Below the pieces are notes generated by a model, which saw nothing but the letters and a program-made list of their open reading frames with translations, did no database searches and had not been told where the DNA came from. A stretch of DNA of 64,000 nucleotides, taken from contig NZ_DF967973.1 in assembly GCF_001050235.1 (NCBI RefSeq), forward strand, positions 203,351 through 267,350. Reading direction: 5' to 3'. The position numbers and the translations under genes were made by a program. Positions 18,174 through 28,500 of this stretch are shown piece by piece. The stretch is from Longilinea arvoryzae. Its GTDB lineage: Bacteria; Chloroflexota; Anaerolineae; Anaerolineales; Anaerolineaceae. Positions within the stretch are counted from its first letter, which is position 1; each line of letters begins with the position of its first letter.

Positions 18174-18893
18174 ATGCAATTATTTTTAATCCGTCACGCA
18201 CAATCCGCCAACAACCGCCTCTGGGACCTCACCGGTGACAACAAGGGCCGCAGCCACGATCCCGAACTGACCGGGCTGGGCCTCAAGCAGGCCACGAGCG
18301 TCGCCGGGCAATTGCGGGATGGCGACCCGCTGGATAACGGGCAGACCCCCGGCGCCCGTCCCGAGCGCGGTTTTGGCATCACCCACGTCTACTGCTCGCT
18401 CATGCTGCGCGCCGTGCAGACCGGCAACGCCGTCGCCGAAGCCCTCGACCTGCCGCTCATCGGCTGGCCCGAGGTGCACGAGGCCGGCGGCATCTACCTC
18501 GACGATGAGGAAACCGGCCTGCCGATCGGCCTGGCGGGCAATCCGCGCTCGTTCTTCGAGCAGAATTTTCCGCGCCTGGTGCTGCCGGATTGGCTGAATG
18601 AAAGCGGCTGGTGGAACCGCGATTTCGAGTCCGACGAAGATCGCCTGCCGCGCGGTTACCGCGCCCTGGCGCAACTGATCGAGCGTCACGCCGGCAGCGA
18701 CGACCGCGTGGCGGTCATCACCCACGGCGGGTTCTATAACTACATTCTGGCGGCCATCCTCGAGCTGCCCAGGCGCCCCGAGTTGTGGCTGCTGATGAAC
18801 AACACCGGCATCTCACGCGTCGGCTTCGAGAAGCGGCCTGTGTTGTACTATCACAACCGCACCGATCACCTGCCGCGCGAATGGGTCACATAG
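18174..18893 (+). CDS. Histidine phosphatase (phosphoglycerate-mutase-like)
   Basis: The product is 239 residues. The catalytic R-H-A motif is at residues 7-9 (LIRHAQSANN), the acid/base Glu region E-V-H-E-A-G at ~101-106, and the second His in V-I-T-H-G-G-F-Y-N-Y (~181-190). These give the complete 2H-phosphatase active site. The substrate cannot be read. An insert of ~40 residues after the first motif (GATSVAGQLRDGDPLDNGQT region) includes a Pro/Arg-rich segment. It stands alone between repeat spacers, with an AAAGGA ribosome site. Members act on sugar phosphates, nucleotides or phosphoproteins. Confidence 0.88.
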   Translation: MQLFLIRHAQSANNRLWDLTGDNKGRSHDPELTGLGLKQATSVAGQLRDGDPLDNGQTPGARPERGFGITHVYCSLMLRAVQTGNAVAEALDLPLIGWPEVHEAGGIYLDDEETGLPIGLAGNPRSFFEQNFPRLVLPDWLNESGWWNRDFESDEDRLPRGYRALAQLIERHAGSDDRVAVITHGGFYNYILAAILELPRRPELWLLMNNTGISRVGFEKRPVLYYHNRTDHLPREWVT

Positions 18894-19047
18894 CGGAAAG
18901 CGGTTAGCAATTAGCCATTAGCCATTGGCTTTCAGCCTTTAGCTAACAACCGACAGCCATCGGTAACCGTCAACCGCTAACCGCCAATAGCCAACAGCTA
19001 AAAAGCCAACAGCTAACAGCTAAAAGCTAACAGCTAACAGCTAACAG
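18894..19047. repeat. TTAGC/GCTAA inverted repeat cluster between convergent genes
   Basis: The left part has TTAGC units (TTAGCAATTAGCCATTAGCC) and the right part has CAGCTAACAGCTAA units. Together they form a long imperfect hairpin between two convergent genes. It could serve as a bidirectional terminator. The same units recur at 6186, 13616, 20335, 54341, 54783 and 55719. Confidence 0.7.
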
Positions 19048-20070
19048 CTATTCCTCCTCCGGCTCGGACAAGGTGAAAAGGATGCCGCTGATCTCATCCA
19101 GGCACATGTCCTGATCGGCCAACGGGATGGCGGCCCGAAAAATCACCAGCTGCTGCGGATCGAGCCCATCCAAACCGCTGATGGCCTGATAATCCCGGTA
19201 GCCCATGCCCTGCTCCGATTCCAGCCATCCGTAAATATCGAATGTCGTCTGGCCGATCTCCAATTCGCTCTTGAGTTTCCCATCGGGCTGGTCGGGGGCG
19301 CGCTCGCTGATCTGGCATTTTTCGTTTTTCAGGTTGGTCAAAATGAATTCCCCCGATTCGCCGGGCTCCATTTTCCAGATATCCGATTTATAAACGATGG
19401 CATAAGGGTGCCACTTGAGGCTCACGCTCTCCTCGGTCAACGGCATGGGATTCGTCAGGACAAGGTTTTCGATCTTCGCAATGTTATCCCAATCCCAAAA
19501 TGTGAGCGATGTGATGCCTGGTTTCGGTTCTGGAAAGAGGAACCAACCGGTTAAAAGAGTATTTCCCCAAAAAGTCGTGGCATTGCTGTCTCCGCCCCCA
19601 CCGATGAGATCATACCGATTTCCAAGGTTATCCATCATAAACATATTCGGATTGTTAACATCGCCGGATTTTTTCACGCTCTTCCCGATGGCTTCGGCGT
19701 TATACTCCACATTCCAGGAAACAGTCACGCACATCGTGCCGTCTCTAAAGATTTCGATGAACCAGACACAGAACTTCACCTCCGCCGAATAATTGGCGGT
19801 GAGGTAGGGAGAGTAATTTACGCAGTCGCTGGTGTTGTATTTTCCGGGGATATAGCCGTTGGCGGTCCGGAACGGGGTTGGGGTGTGCGTGAAGATGGCC
19901 GTTTGGGTGGGCGCCGGTGTGGGCGTAAGCGTGGGCGGGGCGGGGGCTGTCGCCGCAGTGTCCTGAGGCGCCTGCGTACCAGCTGGAGCGGATCCGGTGC
20001 AGCCGCTCATCACCATACAACCGATGCAGAAAACCAACAAAGCGAGTCTTCGAATGGATAGATTTGGCAT
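19048..20070 (-). CDS. Secreted lipoprotein, function unknown
   Basis: The product is 340 residues. It has a lipobox MSGC (Cys24), a Thr/Pro-rich linker (~30-70) and a beta-rich domain. The domain carries paired cysteines (YNTSDCVNYSPY and EVKFCVWFIE, then TMCVTVSW) and a late Q-D-M-C-L-D-E-I. The middle (NRYDLIGGGGDSNA) resembles surface-exposed ligand-binding modules, but I do not recognise the family. The start at 20070 places the signal peptide correctly; the longer frame adds a non-signal N-terminus. The gene is convergent with the phosphatase gene across a repeat hairpin. Confidence 0.7.
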   Translation of the reverse strand: MPNLSIRRLALLVFCIGCMVMSGCTGSAPAGTQAPQDTAATAPAPPTLTPTPAPTQTAIFTHTPTPFRTANGYIPGKYNTSDCVNYSPYLTANYSAEVKFCVWFIEIFRDGTMCVTVSWNVEYNAEAIGKSVKKSGDVNNPNMFMMDNLGNRYDLIGGGGDSNATTFWGNTLLTGWFLFPEPKPGITSLTFWDWDNIAKIENLVLTNPMPLTEESVSLKWHPYAIVYKSDIWKMEPGESGEFILTNLKNEKCQISERAPDQPDGKLKSELEIGQTTFDIYGWLESEQGMGYRDYQAISGLDGLDPQQLVIFRAAIPLADQDMCLDEISGILFTLSEPEEE

Positions 20071-20267
20071 GATCGTTATCCTAAAATTATTATGGTTTCC
20101 GGCCTGATCCGGCCGGCGAACTCCCCACTTGGTTGTCATACAGTAAATTATTGGATTGCAACCGGTTTATAAATTCTATTTCTACTGAAAATCGTAATAG
20201 AGGAGTTGAATCCTGTCAAACGCCGGCGTGGTATTAATTTGCGAGCAGTTGGTGGCAAAAACAAGCC

Positions 20268-20290
20268 GCCGGCAGGGATCTCCTGCCGGC
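20268..20290 (-). terminator. Terminator-like hairpin downstream of DoxX gene
   Basis: The stem GCCGGCAGG / CCTGCCGGC has a 5-nt loop; read on the minus strand it is followed by GGCTTGTTTTTG. It lies ~130 bp past the DoxX stop, beyond a block of tandem TAACAGCTAACCGCTAACTG units (20335-20417). Confidence 0.55.
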
Positions 20291-20417
20291 AAGAATTTGC
20301 CAAAGGTGCTCGTCTTTGGTCGGCGGCGAAGGGCCAACCGCCAATCGCTAACCGCCAATCGCTAACAGCTAACCGCTAACTGCCAATCGCTAACAGCTAA
20401 CCGCTAACTGCCAATCG
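20291..20417. repeat. Tandem GCTAAC-type repeats
   Basis: Two near-identical ~39-bp units built from GCTAACAGCTAACCGCTAAC and TGCCAATC fill 20335-20417, immediately against the DoxX stop codon. They belong to the TTAGC/GCTAA family of the window. Confidence 0.65.
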
Positions 20418-21005
20418 CTAGACACTACTCTCGTCCCCTTTCTTAAAAACCCGCCCGGGCTGCCAGGGCGTGCCAAATGCGGGCAGCAGGAAGCGGTCCA
20501 GGCCCCACCAGCCGGCCACCTTCCAGGCCAGGATGAGGAAAATGGCGATGGTAAAGAGCAGCGGGTTCGAGCTGGCCGAGCCCGCCATCATGAAATTCCA
20601 GTTCATGAAGCCGCCGAAGAAGGCGGCGATGCCGGTGAAGGCGCCCAACACAAGCGCAACGCCGATCAAGAGCTCGCCGGCCACCACCACCTTGGAAAAC
20701 CAGGTGTACGAACCGGCATCCAACATGCTCTGGATGAAGGCGCGGTACCAGTCGAAGGTGATCGCAGGGCGGGCCGGGGCGGTTGGGATGGCCACCGCGT
20801 TGGTCCAGAAGCCCTTGAGGATTGCGCCGGTCTGCGTCCAGCCCGGGTTGCCGAGCTTGCCCCAGCCGGATACGAGCCAGGTGTAGCCCAGATACATGCG
20901 CAGAATCACCCAGATCCAGGCCCAGCGGGTATTACCGAATAATTTTTGCGCCAGTGGGGGATCTGAAATCTGATATCCCTTCGTGGCTGCAGTGGTTGTT
21001 GACAT
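20418..21005 (-). CDS. DoxX-family membrane protein
   Basis: The product is 195 residues with four hydrophobic segments. The family pattern is clear: W-I-L-R-M-Y-L-G-Y-T-W-L-V-S-G-W-G-K-L-G-N-P (~33-54), then a long extracytoplasmic loop, G-E-L-L-I-G-V-A-L-V-L-G (~113-124) and M-N-W-N-F-M-M-A-G (~135-143). DoxX/DoxD-like proteins are associated with quinone and thiol redox and membrane homeostasis; the exact substrate is unknown. The start at ATG 21005 has GGAGG 6 nt upstream, preferred over an in-frame GTG two codons earlier. It is probably monocistronic and followed by a terminator-like hairpin. Confidence 0.85.
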   Translation of the reverse strand: MSTTTAATKGYQISDPPLAQKLFGNTRWAWIWVILRMYLGYTWLVSGWGKLGNPGWTQTGAILKGFWTNAVAIPTAPARPAITFDWYRAFIQSMLDAGSYTWFSKVVVAGELLIGVALVLGAFTGIAAFFGGFMNWNFMMAGSASSNPLLFTIAIFLILAWKVAGWWGLDRFLLPAFGTPWQPGRVFKKGDESSV

Positions 21006-21273
21006 GCTCACCTCCTGATAAGGATGTAATCTGACATTAATTATCCAGATTATATGTCAGCCTGCGCAGAATGTCAATCATTTTTTCACACCCGCCGGAT
21101 TTCAGAAGCGGCCGGGGCGAAAAACAAACCGACTGCATTCGTGTTATGATCGGGGAATGCCGGGATTGGTGGATGGATCGCCGGGTTGCGCCTGTATCGG
21201 GGCCTGCCTGCGCTTCCGCCGTTCGAAACCGAACCATCTACCCGGGCATGACCATTTTTGCGAGGAGTGAAGT

Positions 21274-22083
21274 ATGAACTGCTGGCTTGAAAAACCGGGT
21301 TCCACCCGGCCGGGCCGCAGGGGGAGGTCTTTGGTGAGAATTCTGGCATGCGGGGCGTTGATTGCCCTGCTGTTGAGCGCCTGCGCGGCGCCTGCGGGGA
21401 CGCAGCCGGCCGCGAACGCGCAGCAAACCGCGCCGGGTGAGACCGGGAAGCCCACGCGCACACCCTTCCCGACCCGCCGGCCGCCGGCCGGTACGCGCAC
21501 CCCCACCGTCGACCCATCCGCCCAGCCGACCGAAGGCGCCACTCAGGTCGCGGGCACCGGGACGCCCGGCGCACCGGCTTCGGGGACGGCCGCCGCGGGT
21601 GCGGTGACCCTGACCTTCGGTGGGGCGTTGAATGTGCGGCGCGGGCCGGGCCTGGCCTACGATACCGTGGCCGCGTTCGAAACTGGCCAAACCGTGGCAG
21701 CCAAGGCCCAGGACGGCAAGGGCGAATGGCTGCAGGTGGAGGTGCCCAATTCGACCGGCGTTTTCGGCTGGGTTTATTCCAAGGCGCCGACTGTGAACGT
21801 CAGCGGCGATCCGCTTTCGCTGCCCGATGCCACCTTTACGGACGCCGTGCCGGCCTACGTGCGCAACTGCACCTCGCACCAGATTTCCCTGCGCCCGGGC
21901 GAGATCGTCCTCGAGCCGCTGGCCCAGCAGCCGGCCAACCGGCAGCAGGTCAACCCCGGCTTCTACGAAGTGGTTGACCTGACCCTGAACGCCGCCTCGG
22001 TAACGACCATGTCGGTGACCGAGGGCAGCGAACTGATCGTCACCCAGGACGGGAATGGGGTGAACTACACCTGCCCAAGGTGA
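21274..22083 (+). CDS. SH3b-domain lipoprotein
   Basis: The product is 269 residues. A long Arg-rich n-region precedes a hydrophobic core and lipobox LSAC (Cys37). A Thr/Pro/Gly linker follows (~38-105), then a bacterial SH3 domain at ~110-165 (ALNVRRGPGLAYDTVAAF...GEWLQVEV...GWVYSKA). A C-terminal domain (~170-269) has Cys pairs (RNCTS, YTCPR). SH3b domains bind peptidoglycan or glycans. Two starts are plausible: ATG 21274 (GAGGAG upstream) and GTG 21334 (GGGGGAGG, 6 nt upstream), the second giving a more usual short signal peptide. A terminator follows at 22112. The spacer to the DoxX gene (21006-21273) contains no further gene. Confidence 0.82.
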   Translation: MNCWLEKPGSTRPGRRGRSLVRILACGALIALLLSACAAPAGTQPAANAQQTAPGETGKPTRTPFPTRRPPAGTRTPTVDPSAQPTEGATQVAGTGTPGAPASGTAAAGAVTLTFGGALNVRRGPGLAYDTVAAFETGQTVAAKAQDGKGEWLQVEVPNSTGVFGWVYSKAPTVNVSGDPLSLPDATFTDAVPAYVRNCTSHQISLRPGEIVLEPLAQQPANRQQVNPGFYEVVDLTLNAASVTTMSVTEGSELIVTQDGNGVNYTCPR

Positions 22084-22111
22084 GAAGAATGAAGAATGCT
22101 GAAGGAAAAAA

Positions 22112-22150
22112 GACCGCTCGGTGAAAATGCCGGGCGGTTGTTTTATTTTG
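22112..22150 (+). terminator. Rho-independent terminator after SH3b lipoprotein
   Basis: The hairpin ACCGCTCGG / CCGGGCGGT (one mismatch) with an 8-nt loop is followed by TGTTTTATTTTG. It lies 30 bp after the lipoprotein stop. Confidence 0.75.
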
Positions 22151-22392
22151 ACCACGAATTACACGAAACACAAGAAAAGAGACTGTGCGGATAGATCCGA
22201 TCGTCTCCCTTTCAGATGCCCGTCAACGGTTTTGCCCATTCGAAAAATACCGGTATCCTAGGGTGAGCAGGTCTAAACCGATTCGTATTCTATCGGCAGG
22301 CACGGATGCGGCCGGCGCCCAGATGGGGCCATAGACCCAGAAGGGCAGGACCGGTTGTTAAGAAAAGCGTCCCTTTTTTTTCGAAGAAAAGA

Positions 22393-22420
22393 TTGACAAT
22401 TCAATTGCAATATATATAAT
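22393..22420 (+). promoter_or_regulatory. Strong sigma-70-type promoter of the rhs gene
   Basis: A consensus -35 TTGACA (22393-22398) and -10 TATAAT (22415-22420) have a 16-bp spacer in an AT-rich region, giving a ~125-nt leader before the rhs ATG. The rest of 22151-22550 carries no gene. Confidence 0.75.
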
Positions 22421-22550
22421 TTGTATGTTCGTAATATTACTTGTAAACAATCAAAATTATTTGTTAAGTTATTGCATCTTCTAGAGTCTGAAATCCATTT
22501 TGCACTGAATAAATTTCAAGCGACAATCCAATAACACATCGAGGGGTACC

Positions 22551-25500
22551 ATGCAGCGCATCGTTTTCATTGCTTTATCCATTGCCCTTGCTTTTGCAAA
22601 TGTTTTCCCTCTGGGATCCTTTGCGAATTCTGCGAATATTTCTTCTTCGCTTCAGCAGGTCGAGACGATAACTCCATCGCCAACCGATCAGCTTTCCACC
22701 GAAACCCCGACCCCCGAAATTACCCCAACCGCAACGGATGAGGTCACTGCAACCCCTACTTCTGAAACCACTGAAACCGAGACTCCCACACTCGAACCAA
22801 CCCTGACCGAAACAGCCACACCCGAGGAAACGGCGGTTATCGAAGAAGAACCGGTGGATGATCTCCAGGCCTACTTTGATGTAAAAGTGAGCCCGCGTTT
22901 CCTTCGGCCAGGCGGAAGCATCAACCTCCACTACCAATTGGGCGTCGATCCAAATGAAAGCGGTAATAATTACTCGTTACGCATCCAGGCGCCACCTTAC
23001 CTCGTTGTTTCTGAAGGGGAGCCGTTCGCGCTCAACGCAGATGGAATTATCGAGAGCGTGAATCCGCTCGATAAAGCCAATGGCAAAGTACATCTGGATG
23101 TTCTGGACGAAGCCATTGGAGGTGAGGCAGCAACGATTTTGGTTCAGTTATTCAAAGACGACGAATTGCTCTCCGAACAAGAATTGACCATGGTGGTTGC
23201 CCAGCACGTATCCAAAGCGCAGGGGGGCGAGGTGAGCGGCGCAATGGGAAACAGCGCCAAGGTGATCTTCCCGCCGGATGCACTGCCGGAAGATGCGGAT
23301 GTGGTGGTGATGGACCTGGGTTGGGAAGATGACTCGATAACTATCAATTCTTCGGGAAAGCCATGGCATCCTTTTAAGATCGAAGCTTATGCCAAAAACG
23401 GTGAGGCAATTAAGCATTTCGATCAGGAAATCACGATCGAATATGCCTATGATCCGGAAGAATACGCTGGTAATGAATCGGTGCTATACCTTTCGTATTT
23501 CGATGAAGATGCTCAAACCTGGGAACCGCTTCCTGGAAGTGTGGACATGGTTAACAAGCGGATTATTGCACGGTCGGATCATCTGACAGTGTTGAATCCG
23601 AATTATAACAATTGGCAGGCAGCCATGCTTCCCAGTATGGCAGGCTGGCAGGTATCCACCTTTACCGGCGCAGCAACTTATTCAGTTCCGCTCACGCTCC
23701 CAGCCGGTCCAGGCGGTTTCCAGCCATCTTTGGAATTGAGCTATAACAGTCAGGAAATCGATAATGCGGGTATTTCTTCCCAGGCTTCCTGGGTGGGAAT
23801 GGGGTGGTCGCTGGATTTGCCTTACATCCAACGGGATAACGGAGGAACCTGGGATAATGTCAATGACGATTCATTCTATATTCATATGAACGGCGTTTCC
23901 GGTTTATTGATTAAAGGCAGCGATGGTTACTGGCATACGGAAGACATCAGTTTTCCAAGGATCGAGGTCCATGGCACATTATATAACGGAGGAGCTTGGT
24001 GGGAAGTCTGGCTTCAAGATGGGACTCGTTATCAATTTGGCCAGGTAGATGGGAACAATCAGCCAACTGCCGGTTATCCATTCTGCTGGTCGGATACCAA
24101 CGGAGGAACGATTTATAAATTGACCTGGCGTTGGGCGGTCAGCCATATTATTGATCCTAACGGAAAAATAATCCGATACAGATACCAAAGGGATCAGCAC
24201 TATATCACTGGTTATAGCTGTTATTCCAATTCTTCCCAACAAACGACGGAGTACTGGCTTTACCCAAAGGAGATCCTTTACCCCAATAACGCATATCGGG
24301 TCGTCTTCAATTGGGGGGACAGGCGTGATTATTATCATTCCTGGAGTCTCTATAATTACTCCAGTTCGCGTACTGCGTACATGGAATCTCGGCTGAACAA
24401 TATCGAAATTCAGCATAATCCCGATAGTGATGCAGCTTTCGTCGATACAGAACCCATTCGACGGTACCTCTTTACCTATTCAAACGATTATGATTTAGGA
24501 TCAGGAAACACCATCATTTGGCCGGGACATCGGTGGAACGAAACGGCTTTATCCGGTTATCCAAACACCAATATGACCCTGACCCTGAAACTATTCCAGG
24601 AACAAACATGGGGAGAGAATAGCCAGTGGAACGGTCTGCCGCCGTATACTTTTAATTACGGTACAGGCGTAACTGCCGATGGCGTTACCTACCCTGATGG
24701 CGATGGATTACATTTACATTGGGCGGAGAACGGATATGGTGGGCGGGTCGAATTTACCTATTCTCCTTGGGCGTGTAATGTTAATGACGATAATGGGGAT
24801 GGCGCAACGGATTGTAGTTACGCGTGGAATTCGAGTTTGCAAAACGATCCCTGGAAGAAAATGTATGGTAATTTCGGAGGTAACGCAGGGGATTTAGGTA
24901 CAACCGTGAATGATTACAAATATTGGTATAGTTGGTACGATAAATCAATGGCCCACCCTGGGGCTGCATATGAATTGCATATGATGGTAGAGCGCAGGTA
25001 TGGCAGCGGAACCGTTCCTTTACAGGTTTTTGTCGATAACGGCGCGGGATTGCAACGTACTTATCTCAATACAACCATTACGACCAATTCGGGATGGCAT
25101 GAATTCGATATCAAGTACTTTCTGGATGGCAATTCGAATACAAATTTAGCAATGGTTGATACCCATTGTGGAACGGGTGAAATCGGCTGCCATCTTTTCC
25201 AATATCAATTTCGCTACCTACCGACATTCTACCGTGTTACAGAAATGAAGACCATCGACCAGCAATCCGGGACGACTTATTCATCCACGTATCGTTATTC
25301 AGGTGGAAAGATGAATGAGACCCTGGTTGGTCAATATAAGAATTGGATGCGTAACCCACCCTTCACGGAATTTCGTGGTTTCAACCAGGTCATTGAAACG
25401 GCGCCAGACGGTCATAAATCGATTTATTCCTACTGGCAGGGCGAAGAAAGAGATACGCAGGGAAATTGGATTGGAAAACATCTTCAGGGCCGGTTGAAAG

Positions 25501-28500
25501 AACTCAGGGTCACGGCTGCAAATGAAGCACAAGTATTCCAGCGAACTGTTTACACCTATGAACCGATCTATTTCGATAACGTACTAATTCCATATACGAA
25601 GGCCGGAGGCTTTTGGACGCCAATCGAGGTCGAGTTTTACTGGATTCGCTTAATTTCGAAAGAGGATTATACCCATGCAGGCGATATCAATAATTTTATC
25701 GGGCAGAAAACAGTATATGACTACGATGTGACCTTGCAGGGAGGCCAACAATTTGGCAATATCACCAAACAGGTGGAGTTCGAATGGAAAAATAGTGCCT
25801 GGCAGCCGGTACGCTCCATACGAACTTACTATTATCCGAATGTCTCCAGCAGCCTGTATCTGACCGGCTTGCAGGCCTTTACGCAGACGTTTACCTGCTC
25901 CACCACGCCCTGTGTGTACGATGGTACGACCCTGCAGGGCGAGATCATGTATCTTTACGATTCGAGTACCAGTTATTCTACACCACCGACGCAGGGAATC
26001 GTTACTTATCAACGTACACGGATCGCGCAAGATCAATATTCGGATGTGCGATTCACCTATGACGCCTGGGGCAACCGAATCACATCCACCAGTTATACCA
26101 AGCCTGGTACCTTTAGCACGCCGGCTACCGAGGGCGCGCAGACCACCACCTTCTGCTACGGCGGCGGCCAACCCTCCGGCTGCCCGTACGACGGCCACGC
26201 CACCTACCTGTTGTGGACGCAGGACGCCATCCCTTCGCATCCGCATGTTTCCAATACCTACGATCTGCGCACCGGCAACCTGCTTTCACAGACTGACATG
26301 AACGGCCAGGTCAGCGCTGCTTACTATGATGACTTCGGTCGGCTGGCAAAGGTGATTCGCCCGGGTGACAGCGTGGATTCGCCGACATTTCGCGTGGAAT
26401 ACATTTACCAATCGCCGGTCTGGACTACCGGATCTTACGGCTTCTCCACCCGGGTTTATCAGAAGATCGATGCCAGCACCAGCACCGTGTTGCAAAAGTA
26501 TTACAACGGGCTGGGCCAGCTCTTGCAGACCCGCGTCATCGATGCCTCGGTCAACGGCGCAACACGGGACATCATCGTCGATTATGCCTATGATAATTTG
26601 GGGCGGTTGTGGAAACAATCCATGCCGCGCGACGTGGCCACCGGCGGGGACATGGCCGTGCAGGATTTTGGCACGGTGGTGACAACCAGCTATGACGCCA
26701 TCGGCCGGACGACGACGGTTAGGCAGCCGGACAACACTGCCACGAATTACGCCTACTCGATATCCGGCAATACACTTGCCACAACCATCACCGATGCAAA
26801 AGCCAATGCCACTGTACAAAAAACGGATGTTTTTGGTCGGTTGTTGAGTGTGCTGCCGGCGGGCTACCCGGCCAATCCTGGGGTGAGCTATGCCTACGAC
26901 TCGCTCGACCGGATGACGAGCGCCACTTACAGCAGTTGGACCACCACGATTCATTATGATTGGGCCGGGCGGAAGACGTCCATGACGGATCCGGACACGG
27001 GCACATGGCTCTATGTCTACGATGGTGCAAGCAACCTGACCCGCCAGACGGATGCGAAAGGTCAGCGAACTTGCCTGTATTATGACTCTCTAAATCGACT
27101 GATAGGCAAGCATTATCGTGGAGACGATAATTGCCCATCCTCACCTAATTTTAATGTAAGTTATACATACGATTTTGGCGCCAACAATATCGGTTACCGC
27201 ACCGGCATGCATGATGCTACAGGGATCACCTCCTGGAATTATAATGAGCGCGGATTGATGATCGATCAGACAAAGCAAAGTAGCGAATATGGGTATTTCC
27301 TGACGCAATGGACGTATTACTCCAATGATGCTGTTAAGTCCATGATTTACCCTGGAGGAAACAACGGTCAGCCGGGTGAAACCGTCAATTACACTTACAA
27401 TCCACAGGCAGCCTTGGAGAGTATGACCAGCTCTACCGAGGGCTACGTAAATGAAATTGTTTACGATGCTGCCGGGCGAGTGGGAGAAATGGCCATGGGG
27501 AATGGAGCCACTCCGACATCTTCGGTAATTGAAAAGGCGTATACCTATTATCCATGGACTTCGCAAGGGGGGCGTTTGAAAGTGAGTTCTTCGGCTTTAC
27601 AGTCATTGACTTATACCTATGATGCCGATGGAAATATCACTCAGATGATCGATGCACGTTCGACGGGCTCTGAAACGTTGGACTATACCTATGACAGTTT
27701 GAACCGGCTCGAGACAGTCACGAATGCTTATTCGGAAAGTATTTTTTATGACACGAACGGTAGAATTTCGGATCGGGTTATGCCTGATGGTATTTCAGGT
27801 TCGAGTTTCGCGGAAAATTTCAGCACCAAGAATACCGCAGATTGGAAATGGACCAGTAGTGCGACTGCACCATACACGATCGAGAACGAGCAGGTTGCCA
27901 TATCTCAAGGGAATTCAGACCCCGATTCATCTGGGGTAAAGCGATCTGCGACGATTACCGAATCAACTACAATTCAGGTTCGTTTTAAATTAAGTCAAAC
28001 TGGGACAGATGCTCGTTTCTTCTTTGGCTTATCTCCGACGCTCCCTGATCCAGGATGCAATCCCGAAGAACATTGTTATATGAGTTTTTCATCGAATGAT
28101 GCGGTAAGGTTGCAATCCGATTATGGATTAATCTTTACACCTCAACCGACCAGAACATATACCTCAATATATACCTTTTATAACCAGGCAGGATTGAAAG
28201 AAGAAAACGGTACCTTTTATTATTTCCAGGGTCACACAAATGGTGTTGAAACCCAGACGACATTGCTAACCAACGTGCAGGCAAATACCTGGTACAACTT
28301 GACCATTAATCGTGGAAGTGGCAGCGTATCGGGGCCATTGACCATCACAATTACCCAGGAAAATGACCTTACCAAAACGGGCACATTGACGCAAACTGTC
28401 AGCAACATCGACTGGCATTTTCGTCACACCATTCGATCAGGCACGGCATATATCGATGATTACCGTGAAACATGTGGTACGCTCACTTATCTCTATGGCA

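Noticed and set aside
18894..19047. CRISPR-like short repeats (TTAGC/GCTAA units)
   Set aside because: Units are 6-9 bp, variable, with no constant spacer length and no cas genes; they are simple dispersed repeats.
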